Positions 6,985 to 16,415 of a stretch of DNA of 64,000 nt are shown here, in pieces; position 1 is the first letter of the stretch, and each line of letters starts with the position of its first letter. This stretch comes from an uncultured Bacteroidota bacterium (GTDB lineage Bacteria > Bacteroidota > Bacteroidia > Flavobacteriales > Flavobacteriaceae): NCBI GenBank assembly GCA_902622575.1, contig CACNQJ010000002.1, forward strand, positions 100,482-164,481. Direction: 5' to 3'. The notes under the pieces are model-generated. The model saw only the letters and a program-made list of their open reading frames with translations. It was not told where the DNA came from and did no database searches. Both the position numbers and the translations under genes were made by a program.

Positions 6985-9648
6985 ATGAAAAAAAATCTTT
7001 ATAGTTTTTTAACAATAATTTTTGCTGTCTCTATTGTGTACTCACAAGAAAAAGAGCAAGCAAATTATGATTTGGCATATAAATTTTCACCCAAGAGTAT
7101 TGCTAAGTTAGTGCACTCAACCTCTGTGAGGCCACATTGGCTAAAAAAAGGTAATAAATTTTGGTATCAGTATAAGACAACAAATGGTTCAAATTATTAT
7201 TTAGTAGATGCTGACAAGAAAACAAAAATTCCATTATTTGATAATGATAAAATGGCCGCATGGTTAAGTGAAATCACAAGAGACCCATATGATGGACAGC
7301 ATTTACCAAGATTTAACTTTAAGTTTGTAAAAGATGAAACTGCAATTCAGTTTTACATTACCTCAAATGAGCTTGTCACTACAAATGATGATGTAGATTT
7401 GGATAGTTTTAAAGGTGAAATTGATGATTTATCAATATCCAAACTAAAAGAGAATGGTTACAACACTGTGAACGATATTATTTATGAAGAGATAAATGTA
7501 CTTATTGAAAAAACTAACATAAGCAGAGAATCTTTATCTAAAATTATTGATTATGTTATTGATAATAAGGACAAAAAAAATAACAGTAAAAGAAAAAGTA
7601 AAAAAGTATATCACCTTGAATATAAATTAGGATCTAATGGACTTAAGATAATTGGTAATAAAAGAAAGCCCATTAAAAAATGGAATAGATGGGCAAACAT
7701 TTCACCCGATAGTACTATAGTATTGTATTCAAAAAAATTTAATTTGTACTGGATGGATAAAGAGAATTTCTTGAAAGTAATTAAAGATGAAAAAGATTCT
7801 ACTATAGTAGAAAACCAATGGACAAAAGATGGTGTTCAAGACAATAGCTATGGTGGTTATGGATATGGTATGGACAATGAAGATATTGAAAAGAAAAAAA
7901 ATGATCGATATCCAGTTAGGGGGTACTGGTCATCTGATTCAAAAAAGTTCGTCTTCGTGAAAACAGATAGATCAAAAATAAAGGATTTATGGGTTATTAA
8001 TTCTGTGGGGAAAAAAAGACCAACGCTTGAAACATACAAATATCATATGGCTGGTGAAGAAGCAGAATACACCCATGAAATATTAATTTTTGATATAAAA
8101 TCAAAAGATGTTAAAAAAGTTCAAATAGATTCTGCAAAGCAAAAAAGAGTTTCATACATCAGTGGGATTAATATTTATAGTAAGCCTAGAAAACCATCAA
8201 GTATTGATGATGAGTTTAAACCAACATTATTGCTCTCAGATAAGGGGAAAATATATTTTAGTATCACAAGTAGGGATAGAAAAAAAGTAGATATATGCAG
8301 AGCAGATATTGAAAGTGGTGAGATGGAAGTTTTAATTGAAGAAAGGATGAACACCTATATCGAAACTAGACCATTATATTTAATAAAAAATGAAATGGAA
8401 ATGATTCATTGGTCCGAAAGGGATGGATGGGCGCATTTTTACAGATATAATAATCAAGGTAAATTATTAAACAGAATTACAAGAGGCTCCTTTCATAGTG
8501 ATTACATTAGACATTATGATGAAAAATCAAACAATCTTTTCTTTACTGCCCATGGTGTGAATAATCAGATTGATCCTTATTATGAACATACTTATAAAGT
8601 TTCACTTAATGGAGGAGTTCCTAAATTATTAAATAAAGGTAATTTCAATACGATGACTTACCCATCAGATAATCATAGATATTTTATTAATAATTTTTCA
8701 AGAGTTAACACCACACCTGAATCACACTTAATTAATTCAGATGGGACCGTAATTATGAAATTAGAAAAAGCGGATTTAAGTGCGTTATTCGAATCTGGTT
8801 ATCAATTTCCAGAAACATTTAAAGCTAAAGCAGATGATGGTATTACCGATTTGTATGGTGTAATATACAAGCCTTTTGATTTTGATGAAAATAAAAAATA
8901 CCCACTATTAGAATATGTATATCCAGGTCCTCAAACAGAATCAGTTAATAAGTCATTTTCAGTTAGAATGGATAGGTTAGATAGAATGGCTCAGTTAGGT
9001 TTTATAGTAATTACACTTGGTAATAGAGGAGGTCATCCAGACAGATCTAAGTGGTATCATAATTATGGCTATGGAAATTTAAGAGATTATGGACTAGCTG
9101 ATAAAAAATATGTTGCTCAGCAACTTGCTAACAGACATAGTTTTATTGATATTGATAGAGTTGGAATTTATGGCCATAGTGGTGGAGGTTTTATGTCAAC
9201 TGCTGCCATTTTAGTTTATCCAGATTTCTTTAAAGTTGCGTACTCACAAGCTGGTAATCATGATAACTCAATGTATAATAGTTGGTGGAGTGAAACACAT
9301 CACGGTATAATGGAAGAAACAGATGATGATGGTAATATTAAGTATAAGTATGACATTGATAAAAACCAATCTCTAGCAAAAAATTTGAAAGGTCATTTAT
9401 ATTTAGTTACTGGTGATATGGATAACAATGTGCATCCTGGTGCCACTTTAAGAATGGCAAATGCTTTAATCAAAGCCAATAAGAAATTTGATTTTATGAT
9501 CTTACCGAGTCAAAGACATGGTTTTGGGAATATGTCAGAATATAATTTTTGGCTCAGAGCAAACCATTTCTCAAAATACTTTTTGGGTGATGAAAATAAT
9601 TCAGTTGATATGTTGGAGATTAATCGTGATATTCCACAATCAAAATAA
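6985..9648 (+). CDS. S9 family peptidase, dipeptidyl peptidase IV type (secreted)
   Basis: An 887-residue exported serine peptidase. A signal peptide ends near IVYSQ. The N-terminal ~620 residues form the DPP IV beta-propeller region and include an unusual charged, Lys-rich stretch (about 185-215) that looks like an insertion. The C-terminal alpha/beta hydrolase has the triad S732 in GHSGGG, D813 in GDMDNNV and H845 in RHGFG. DPP IV enzymes release X-Pro or X-Ala dipeptides from peptides. It is first of three closely spaced genes (14 and 15 nt gaps) with an esterase and a sulfatase. A second paralog is at 16412-18574. Confidence 0.92.
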   Translation: MKKNLYSFLTIIFAVSIVYSQEKEQANYDLAYKFSPKSIAKLVHSTSVRPHWLKKGNKFWYQYKTTNGSNYYLVDADKKTKIPLFDNDKMAAWLSEITRDPYDGQHLPRFNFKFVKDETAIQFYITSNELVTTNDDVDLDSFKGEIDDLSISKLKENGYNTVNDIIYEEINVLIEKTNISRESLSKIIDYVIDNKDKKNNSKRKSKKVYHLEYKLGSNGLKIIGNKRKPIKKWNRWANISPDSTIVLYSKKFNLYWMDKENFLKVIKDEKDSTIVENQWTKDGVQDNSYGGYGYGMDNEDIEKKKNDRYPVRGYWSSDSKKFVFVKTDRSKIKDLWVINSVGKKRPTLETYKYHMAGEEAEYTHEILIFDIKSKDVKKVQIDSAKQKRVSYISGINIYSKPRKPSSIDDEFKPTLLLSDKGKIYFSITSRDRKKVDICRADIESGEMEVLIEERMNTYIETRPLYLIKNEMEMIHWSERDGWAHFYRYNNQGKLLNRITRGSFHSDYIRHYDEKSNNLFFTAHGVNNQIDPYYEHTYKVSLNGGVPKLLNKGNFNTMTYPSDNHRYFINNFSRVNTTPESHLINSDGTVIMKLEKADLSALFESGYQFPETFKAKADDGITDLYGVIYKPFDFDENKKYPLLEYVYPGPQTESVNKSFSVRMDRLDRMAQLGFIVITLGNRGGHPDRSKWYHNYGYGNLRDYGLADKKYVAQQLANRHSFIDIDRVGIYGHSGGGFMSTAAILVYPDFFKVAYSQAGNHDNSMYNSWWSETHHGIMEETDDDGNIKYKYDIDKNQSLAKNLKGHLYLVTGDMDNNVHPGATLRMANALIKANKKFDFMILPSQRHGFGNMSEYNFWLRANHFSKYFLGDENNSVDMLEINRDIPQSK

Positions 9649-9662
9649 TTTAATTTTTTATA

Positions 9663-10571
9663 ATGATATATAGATACTTTTTATTGATACTTGTTATTCC
9701 AATCATCATGTTTTCTTGTAAGGGAGATAATGAAGCTCTCGTAGATGAAGATGGAATTATAACTGGATTACAAACAAAAACTTTTGTACACGATAATGTT
9801 GAGAGGAATTACCTTATTTATATTCCTGATTCTTATGATTCTGAAATTGATTATCCTTTAGTGTTTTTATTCCATGGTTTTGGAGGAATTGCATCTGAAT
9901 TTATAAACACGGCAGATATGAGAGATTTAGCTGAGAGTAAAAATTTCATAGTTGTCTATCCTCAAGGCTTAAATTTACCTGGGGAAAGTGGTTCACATTG
10001 GAATTCATCAAAGCCATCTTCAGATAATAAAAGTAATATCGATGATATTGGATTCATTGAAAATTTAATCGATCAGCTTTTAATTGATTATCCAGTTATT
10101 GACAACAAAAGAGTATATGCTGCTGGATACTCGAATGGGGGATTTATGTCATATTATTTGGCCTGTAATTCAAAGAAATTTGCTGCTATTGGTTCAGTTG
10201 CTGGCACCATGTTAGATGATAGTTACCAAAGTTGTGATGCTCAATTCCCCACTCCTATGATCAATATTCATGCAACAGATGATTTTGATGTTCCATATGA
10301 TGGAAATTCATATTATCCATCAATCCCAGATGTGGTTGATTGGTGGAAAAATTTTAATGATACACCAAATGAGGATGTGTTGACTAATCAAGATGGTTCA
10401 ATTGAACAGTATATTTATTATAACGATGCAGGTGATAGGTATGTTGAGCATATTAAAATAATAGGAGGTGGTCATTACTGGGATGATAAATTAAATTATA
10501 ATGGTACAAATACCAGCGGATTGATTTGGGGATTTGTATCTTATTATAATATTGATGGAATAATTGATTAA
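9663..10571 (+). CDS. LpqC/PHB-depolymerase-like esterase lipoprotein
   Basis: A 302-residue alpha/beta hydrolase anchored as a lipoprotein (signal ending IIMFSC). The oxyanion segment FLFHGFGG is near residue 68. The nucleophile is S157 in GYSNGGFMS, the probable acid D207 in TDDFDVPYDG, and the base H271 in GGGHYW. This is the family of poly(3-hydroxybutyrate) depolymerase-like, feruloyl and acetyl esterases. It lies between a DPP IV-type peptidase and a sulfatase in an apparent operon, so removal of ester decorations from polysaccharides is more likely than PHB degradation (inference). Confidence 0.85.
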   Translation: MIYRYFLLILVIPIIMFSCKGDNEALVDEDGIITGLQTKTFVHDNVERNYLIYIPDSYDSEIDYPLVFLFHGFGGIASEFINTADMRDLAESKNFIVVYPQGLNLPGESGSHWNSSKPSSDNKSNIDDIGFIENLIDQLLIDYPVIDNKRVYAAGYSNGGFMSYYLACNSKKFAAIGSVAGTMLDDSYQSCDAQFPTPMINIHATDDFDVPYDGNSYYPSIPDVVDWWKNFNDTPNEDVLTNQDGSIEQYIYYNDAGDRYVEHIKIIGGGHYWDDKLNYNGTNTSGLIWGFVSYYNIDGIID

Positions 10572-10586
10572 ATACCTAATTTTTCC

Positions 10587-12314
10587 ATGAAATATAATGT
10601 AATAATTCTCTTCATTTTATCATGCTTATTATTTTCATGTCAGAATAATTTAGAAACTAAAAATCCAAATGTAATTATTGTAATAACTGATGACCAAGGT
10701 TATGGCGATATTGGATACAATGGTAATCCTCACTTATTTACACCAAACCTAGATAAATTTGCTAATGAAAGTTTACGTTTTAATAATTTTAATGTTTCAC
10801 CAGTTTGTGCTCCCACCAGATCAAGTTTATTAACAGGAAGATATTCGCTAAGAACAGGAGTAACTGACACATATAATGGGGGAGCTATCATGTCCCCTAA
10901 TGAGATTACATTAGCTGAAATTTTTAAGGAAAATAATTATAAGACTGGAATTTTTGGAAAATGGCATTTGGGTGATAATTATCCTTCAAGACCATCTGAT
11001 CAAGGATTTCAAGAGTCTTTGATTCATTTGTCAGGGGGTATTGGTCAGGTTGGAGATTTCACCAACTATTATAAAGGATCTACAAGCTATTATGATCCTA
11101 TACTTTGGTTAAATAATAAACAAAAAAAATACAATGGCTATTGTTCAGATATATTTACTGATGAAGCAATTATGTTTATTGAGGATAATAAAGACAACCA
11201 ATTTTTTTGTTATTTATCTTTTAATGCACCACATACTCCGTTGCAAGTTCCTGATAAGTATTATCAAATGTATAAGGATATAGACCTAGCAAATATTAAA
11301 GGAGAGAGTTTGAAAATGACTGAAAAAGATATTCTTGATGCAAGGAAGATTTATGGAATGGTATCTAACATTGATGAAAACTTTGGCAAACTAATAAATA
11401 AGTTGGATGAGCTAAAACTGAAGGAAAATACGATCATCATTTTCATGACTGATAATGGACCACAACAACCGCGATATGTATCAAATCTTAGAGGTTTGAA
11501 AAGTCAAGTTTATAATGGAGGTATCAAAGTTCCATTTTATCTTAATTATCCCAAGATTCATAATAAAGGACAAGATTTAGATTTTTTTTCCGCTCACATT
11601 GATGTTTTACCTACGATAGCAAAACTATGCGATATTCCAGTTCCTGATGACAGAATAATTGATGGAATAGATCTTTTAGATAATACAATAAATAAATCAG
11701 AGAGAGATTTTTTCTCATATTGGACAAGAAAATCACCAGAGCTATATAGAAATATTTCACTGAACACAGGAAATTATAAGTTGGTAGCTAATACTGATTA
11801 TAATTCTCCAATTGAGAAATTTGAATTATATAATTTAGAATTAGACCCTTACGAAACCCAAAATATCATACTTAGTCAAAGAAATACAGGATTGGAAATG
11901 AAATCAAGAATGGATGAAATTTATAATGAATTAATTAATTCAAAAAACTTATTAAATAAGCCAAGAATAAGTATTGGAACAACAAATGAAAATCCAACTT
12001 TTTTGAACAGAAATGATGCTAGTGGACAAAGGGGTATATGGAACCAAAATGAAGTTTTTGGCTTTTGGAAAGTTAAATTTGAGACTGGATTATACAATTT
12101 CAAATTTAAATTTAATAACCTGGATATCACTGATGGTGAAATAACATTAGAGCTTGGTAATAATGTATATAGAAAAGAGGTTAATATCGATAAAGACGGT
12201 TTTGCATTGATGAAACAGATTAAAGTGTCTGAGGGTAAGTACGATTTAACGCCGTTTTTTAGCTTAGGTAGAAAAAATATTTTGCCCTTTTGGATTGAAA
12301 TCGAAAGACTATAA
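10587..12314 (+). CDS. Type I sulfatase (formylglycine-dependent), lipoprotein
   Basis: A 575-residue sulfatase. The lipoprotein signal ends LLFSC. Metal-binding ITDDQGYGD is near residues 32-40. The formylglycine motif C74-x-P-x-R reads CAPTRSSLLTGR. Next come GKWHLG, FNAPHTP and FMTDNGPQ. After the catalytic domain a ~130-residue C-terminal extension (from about 440) has beta-sandwich character and is not part of the minimal sulfatase. It hydrolyses sulfate esters of glycans, but the substrate cannot be assigned. It is last in the three-gene operon and overlaps the convergent small membrane protein gene by 6 nt. No formylglycine-generating enzyme is in the window. Confidence 0.93.
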   Translation: MKYNVIILFILSCLLFSCQNNLETKNPNVIIVITDDQGYGDIGYNGNPHLFTPNLDKFANESLRFNNFNVSPVCAPTRSSLLTGRYSLRTGVTDTYNGGAIMSPNEITLAEIFKENNYKTGIFGKWHLGDNYPSRPSDQGFQESLIHLSGGIGQVGDFTNYYKGSTSYYDPILWLNNKQKKYNGYCSDIFTDEAIMFIEDNKDNQFFCYLSFNAPHTPLQVPDKYYQMYKDIDLANIKGESLKMTEKDILDARKIYGMVSNIDENFGKLINKLDELKLKENTIIIFMTDNGPQQPRYVSNLRGLKSQVYNGGIKVPFYLNYPKIHNKGQDLDFFSAHIDVLPTIAKLCDIPVPDDRIIDGIDLLDNTINKSERDFFSYWTRKSPELYRNISLNTGNYKLVANTDYNSPIEKFELYNLELDPYETQNIILSQRNTGLEMKSRMDEIYNELINSKNLLNKPRISIGTTNENPTFLNRNDASGQRGIWNQNEVFGFWKVKFETGLYNFKFKFNNLDITDGEITLELGNNVYRKEVNIDKDGFALMKQIKVSEGKYDLTPFFSLGRKNILPFWIEIERL

Positions 12315-12533
12315 TTTTTTATTTTTTATTAATTGATTAATTTTAAATATCTGAATACTCATAACAACTATATTCAAAAACATTATTGAATATGAACTTG
12401 CTATAATACCATAAATTAACCATAATGTTGCTCCAACAAGATTTATAGATCTAAGCTTGATCATATCATTAACCAAAAATGAGCCTATTACAACAAATGT
12501 CGCAACCCAACCAACAAGTTCTAGTGTACTCAT
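12309..12533 (-). CDS. Small SWEET/YgjV-like membrane protein
   Basis: A 74-residue protein with three predicted helices. The GWVATFVVIGSFLVND, NLVGATLWLIYGI and SIMFLNIVVM segments resemble the triple-helix unit of YgjV/SemiSWEET-type proteins, without a clear PQ motif. Its ATG overlaps the stop of the upstream lyase gene in an ATGA junction, implying translational coupling. Transport of a small metabolite is possible, but no substrate evidence exists. The 3' end overlaps the convergent sulfatase by 6 nt. Confidence 0.65.
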   Translation of the reverse strand: MSTLELVGWVATFVVIGSFLVNDMIKLRSINLVGATLWLIYGIIASSYSIMFLNIVVMSIQIFKINQLIKNKKL

Positions 12534-13768
12534 ATTTTACTTAAAGCTTGTGATAGGTCATTAATTATATCATCTGAATTTTCGATACCAACACTGAGTC
12601 TGATCAAACCATCACTAATACCTATTTTTTTCTTAACATCATCAGGGACATCACAATGAGTCATAGAGTGAGGGTGTTGTGCTAAACTTTCATTACTGCC
12701 CAAACTAACTGCAAGTTTAATTAGTTTTAAAGAGTTTAAAACTTTGAAAGCTGAGTTTTCATTGCCTTTAACTTCAAAACCTATCATGGCACCGCCAGCA
12801 ACACATTGATTATTGTATATTTTTAGTTGCCTTTTACCCATAGATTTTAAACCTGGATAGAAAACTTTTTTTATTTTTCCATTCTTTGATAAGAAATCAA
12901 CGATTCTTACAGTATTCTCTAGTTGATACTGCATTCTTACATGTAGTGTTTCAAGACTTCGAGTCAAAAGCCAGGCAGTATATGGAGCTATCATGCTACC
13001 AAGAAACGTCCTCAAGTTTTTCACTTTCGAAACCTTCTCCTTAGATCCCATAATAGCACCAGCTATAACATCACTATGACCATTTAAAAATTTTGTTGCT
13101 GAGTAACAAACAACATCAGCTCCAAACTTCAAAGGATTTTGCCAAATCGGTCCTAAGTATGTATTATCAACAACAGTAACAATTTCATTTCCATATTTTT
13201 TAAAAAACCTTTCTTTTATTTTTTTTACTAAATCAAGGTCAATTAATGCATTTGTTGGATTAGCTGGCGTTTCAACATAAATCATTTTTAGAGATTTATC
13301 GAGGTTGCCATTTTCTAATTTTTTTATTATTTCATCAAAAGTAGAATCTGAGTGAAAGGAAATGATATTGACTCCTATATTACTAAGAAAGTTATGAGCA
13401 AAACTATGTGTTCCCCCATATGTAGGATTACTAAATAAAATTGTGTCACCAGGTTTTACATAAGCTAACATTGTTGTAGAAATTGCACTCATGCCACTTT
13501 CAAATGCAGCAGCATCTTCGGAATCTTCTAAAATTGAAAGTCTTTCTTCCAGAATTTCCATATTTGGATTATTTATTCTGGAATAAATTAAACCTAGTTG
13601 CTCATCTTTATTTAGTGTTGATTTACCATATGCTACCTCAAAAAACCTTTTACCTTCAGCAGCATTTTTAAAAACAAATGTAGAGGTTTGGAATATTGGA
13701 GGTTTTACAGAGCCCTCACTCCATTCGGGGTTATACCCGTGTGACATCATGTAAGACTCTTTCTTCAA
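12530..13768 (-). CDS. Cys/Met-metabolism PLP-dependent lyase (methionine gamma-lyase-like)
   Basis: A 412-residue fold-type I PLP enzyme. The early YSRINNPN and ESGMSAIS segments bind the cofactor phosphate. D201 in VVDNTY binds the pyridine nitrogen, and K226 in SATKFLNGH forms the Schiff base. The family includes methionine gamma-lyase, cystathionine gamma-lyase and cystathionine gamma-synthase. The site that is Cys in typical methionine gamma-lyases (YGCTH) is Gly here (YGGTHSF), so the substrate is uncertain. It contains an extra segment around residues 48-60 relative to the shortest members. It is coupled by ATGA to the small membrane protein and divergent from a TonB receptor by 51 nt. 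Confidence 0.85.
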   Translation of the reverse strand: MKKESYMMSHGYNPEWSEGSVKPPIFQTSTFVFKNAAEGKRFFEVAYGKSTLNKDEQLGLIYSRINNPNMEILEERLSILEDSEDAAAFESGMSAISTTMLAYVKPGDTILFSNPTYGGTHSFAHNFLSNIGVNIISFHSDSTFDEIIKKLENGNLDKSLKMIYVETPANPTNALIDLDLVKKIKERFFKKYGNEIVTVVDNTYLGPIWQNPLKFGADVVCYSATKFLNGHSDVIAGAIMGSKEKVSKVKNLRTFLGSMIAPYTAWLLTRSLETLHVRMQYQLENTVRIVDFLSKNGKIKKVFYPGLKSMGKRQLKIYNNQCVAGGAMIGFEVKGNENSAFKVLNSLKLIKLAVSLGSNESLAQHPHSMTHCDVPDDVKKKIGISDGLIRLSVGIENSDDIINDLSQALSKI

Positions 13769-13804
13769 AATAAATTTAATTCAATTTAATGAATTTTTAA
13801 ACAT

Positions 13805-13812
13805 TATATTTG
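13805..13812 (+). promoter_or_regulatory. -7 element (TAnnTTTG) abutting the TonB receptor start
   Basis: TATATTTG matches the Bacteroidota -7 consensus exactly and ends 7 nt before the GTG start at 13820. Transcription would begin at or within a few bases of the start codon, giving a leaderless or nearly leaderless mRNA. No good -33 TTG is seen. Confidence 0.45.
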
Positions 13813-13819
13813 CCACGCA

Positions 13820-16066
13820 GTGAGATTTATATATAAAATATTATTACTGATTAGCTTATCGACAATTAATAATATTAATGCTCAAAATTTTTTAGAGGGT
13901 AAGATTATCTACAGTGATAATAGTGTTGATATTCCAATTGAAGGAGCTAATGTTTATTGGGAGAACTCCAACATTGGTGTTATAACTAATAATCTTGGCG
14001 ATTTTAAGATTAAATTAATTGATAAAAAAGAAAGGTTAGTTATTAGTTATGTTGGATTTGCTACTGATACAATTACAATAAATAACAAATTATATATTGA
14101 ACATTATTTAACTCAGTCCGATGAACAATCACTTGATGAAATAACAGTAACCAAAAAACGACGTAGTGCACAAAGGACATATTTAATGCCACAAAATATT
14201 GTAAAAATTAGTGAAGAAGAGCTATTAAAAGCTGCATGTTGTAATTTATCTGAAAGTTTTGAAACCAATCCAGCGGTTGATGTTAATCACAATGATGCCT
14301 TAACGGGTAATAAACAAATAAAAATGTTAGGCTTAAAAAGCCCTTATATTTTAATTACTGAGGAAAATATACCTATGGTTAGAGGTGCATCCCAGACTTA
14401 TGGATTAAGTTTTATCCCAGGACCATGGATTGAAAGTATTCAAATAACCAAGGGAATGGGCAGTATTATAAATGGATATGAAAGTATTGTTGGTCAAATT
14501 AATGCAGAGTTAAAAAAGCCACTAAATGATATACCACTTTTTATAAATTCTTATTATGGAAATGATGGAAGATTTGAAATTAATACTCATTTAAATTCAA
14601 AAATCAATGAAAAAATTCAAACAACCATATTTGCACATCATAATAGACGGGATAATAAGAATGATAAAAATGATGATGGTTTTTTAGATAAGCCATTGCA
14701 AAATCAAATCAACTTCCTTAATAAGTGGCAGTACACCAACCCAACAAAGGGTTTAGTTAGTTTTTTAAATTTGAAATACTTAGATGATGAGAAAACATTG
14801 GGCACAGTATTATTTAGTAACAATCCAAAAATTGATATGCCCTTATGGGGAGGAGAAATTTTAACTAAAAGGTTTGATTCATCATTTAAACTTGGATATG
14901 TAAATCCCAGTATTCCTTATCAAAGTATTGGCTTTCAGCTTTCATATGGTTCACATGATCAGGATTCTTTTTATGGATCAAGGAATTATGATATTAATCA
15001 AAAAAGTATTTTCTCAAATATTATTTACAATACAATCATTACCAATTCTAGAAACAAAATTAAGTTTGGTTTGAATTATAGTTATGATAATTACGATGAA
15101 ATTCTATCTCAAAAACTATCTACGGACATTATAAAAAGAAAAGACAACGCTTTTGGAGCCTTTTTTGAATATAACTATGATAATTTTACAAATTTTAATA
15201 TTGTTGCAGGATTGCGCTATGACCAACACAATAATATGGGCTCATTCTTTACACCAAGAGTTCATTTTAGATATTCGATTGCACCAAGATTTTCATTAAA
15301 AGGTTCGATTGGAACTGGACGAAGAATATCAAACATCCTTACTGAAAATTTACAAATTTTCGTAACAAACAGAGTGATTCAAAATAAGAATTTAAATAAT
15401 TTATTATATGGATTAAAGCCTGAAAAAGCTACTAATTATGGTATTAGTATCGATAAAGGATTTAGCTTTATTGGCGGTCAAGGAAATTTCATAATAGATT
15501 ATTATAAAACAGATTTTGACAATAAAATAATTGTAGATTTTGAAAAGCCAAGAGAGGTGACTTTTTACAATTCTGAAAATAATCAATCCAAATCATCAAG
15601 TTTTCAGGCTGAACTACTTTTTTCAAAAAATAGATGGAATATAACAGCTGCGTATAAGAATTACGATATTAAATTAATGTACAATGATGGCTTAAAGCAA
15701 AAGCCTTTACAGCCAAGAGAGATTCTATTTTTCAATTTTGGAACTGAATCAAGAAAAGTTGATGAAAAGCTTTGGAAGTATGATTTGACTTTTAATTTTG
15801 TAGGTAAACAAAGATTAATGAAAAATGCTCGAGATAAAAATAAATACTCGAGTTCACATTTTACTATTAACTCACAAGTTACTAGGGTCTTTTCAGAAAA
15901 ATTTGAAATTTATATTGGTGGTGAAAATTTGAACAATTACATGCAGCCAGAACCAATAATTTTTGCAAGTGACCCATTCAATAAAGATTTTGATGCTTCA
16001 ATCATACATGGTCCAATTTTTGGTGCAAGTTATTATGCTGGCTTAAGATATAAAATACTAAATTAG
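13820..16066 (+). CDS. TonB-dependent outer-membrane receptor with carboxypeptidase-like N-terminal domain
   Basis: A 748-residue receptor starting at GTG with a signal peptide ending NNINAQ. A beta-sandwich regulatory domain (about 25-95) contains GANVYW and ISYVGFATD. The plug follows (about 115-240) with the distinctive AACCNLSESFETNP segment, then a 22-strand-type barrel. The AACCNLSESF motif, and the HMA-domain gene 4 nt downstream, suggest a metal, probably copper, as substrate (inference). Receptors of this type are often annotated as BtuB-like, but nothing here supports cobalamin. It is divergent from a PLP lyase. It is not paired with SusD. Confidence 0.9.
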   Translation: MRFIYKILLLISLSTINNINAQNFLEGKIIYSDNSVDIPIEGANVYWENSNIGVITNNLGDFKIKLIDKKERLVISYVGFATDTITINNKLYIEHYLTQSDEQSLDEITVTKKRRSAQRTYLMPQNIVKISEEELLKAACCNLSESFETNPAVDVNHNDALTGNKQIKMLGLKSPYILITEENIPMVRGASQTYGLSFIPGPWIESIQITKGMGSIINGYESIVGQINAELKKPLNDIPLFINSYYGNDGRFEINTHLNSKINEKIQTTIFAHHNRRDNKNDKNDDGFLDKPLQNQINFLNKWQYTNPTKGLVSFLNLKYLDDEKTLGTVLFSNNPKIDMPLWGGEILTKRFDSSFKLGYVNPSIPYQSIGFQLSYGSHDQDSFYGSRNYDINQKSIFSNIIYNTIITNSRNKIKFGLNYSYDNYDEILSQKLSTDIIKRKDNAFGAFFEYNYDNFTNFNIVAGLRYDQHNNMGSFFTPRVHFRYSIAPRFSLKGSIGTGRRISNILTENLQIFVTNRVIQNKNLNNLLYGLKPEKATNYGISIDKGFSFIGGQGNFIIDYYKTDFDNKIIVDFEKPREVTFYNSENNQSKSSSFQAELLFSKNRWNITAAYKNYDIKLMYNDGLKQKPLQPREILFFNFGTESRKVDEKLWKYDLTFNFVGKQRLMKNARDKNKYSSSHFTINSQVTRVFSEKFEIYIGGENLNNYMQPEPIIFASDPFNKDFDASIIHGPIFGASYYAGLRYKILN

Positions 16067-16070
16067 CATA

Positions 16071-16415
16071 ATGAAAAGAATACTATTTGTAATATTATTA
16101 CTACCTCTACTATCATTTTCTCAAGAAGAAAAGAGTAAAACAAGCAAAGCTCAATTTACTGTTCTAGGAGAGTGTGAAATGTGCAAGGATAGAATTGAAA
16201 AAGCAACCTTTAAAATAAAAGGAGTAAAGTATTCTAGTTGGTCAGTACCAAAAAATAAATTGTCAATTATATACAATAGCAACAAGGTTTCCCTTGTAGA
16301 TATAAAAAAACAAATTGCTAAAGTTGGTCATGATACTGATGAATTTAAAGCAACAAGAGAAGCCTATGAAAGTCTTCATCACTGCTGTAAATATGACAGA
16401 AATAAAGAAATTTAG
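16071..16415 (+). CDS. Periplasmic heavy-metal-associated (HMA) domain protein
   Basis: A 114-residue protein with a signal peptide (MKRILFVILLLPLLSFSQ) and one HMA-like ferredoxin fold. The metal loop is GECEMCKDRIEKA (CxxC) and there is a second Cys/His site, HHCCKYD, near the C-terminus. It lies 4 nt after the TonB receptor and is almost certainly co-transcribed. Inference: a periplasmic metallochaperone that takes a thiophilic metal such as copper from, or passes it to, the receptor system. The 3' end overlaps the convergent peptidase gene by 4 nt. Confidence 0.85.
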   Translation: MKRILFVILLLPLLSFSQEEKSKTSKAQFTVLGECEMCKDRIEKATFKIKGVKYSSWSVPKNKLSIIYNSNKVSLVDIKKQIAKVGHDTDEFKATREAYESLHHCCKYDRNKEI

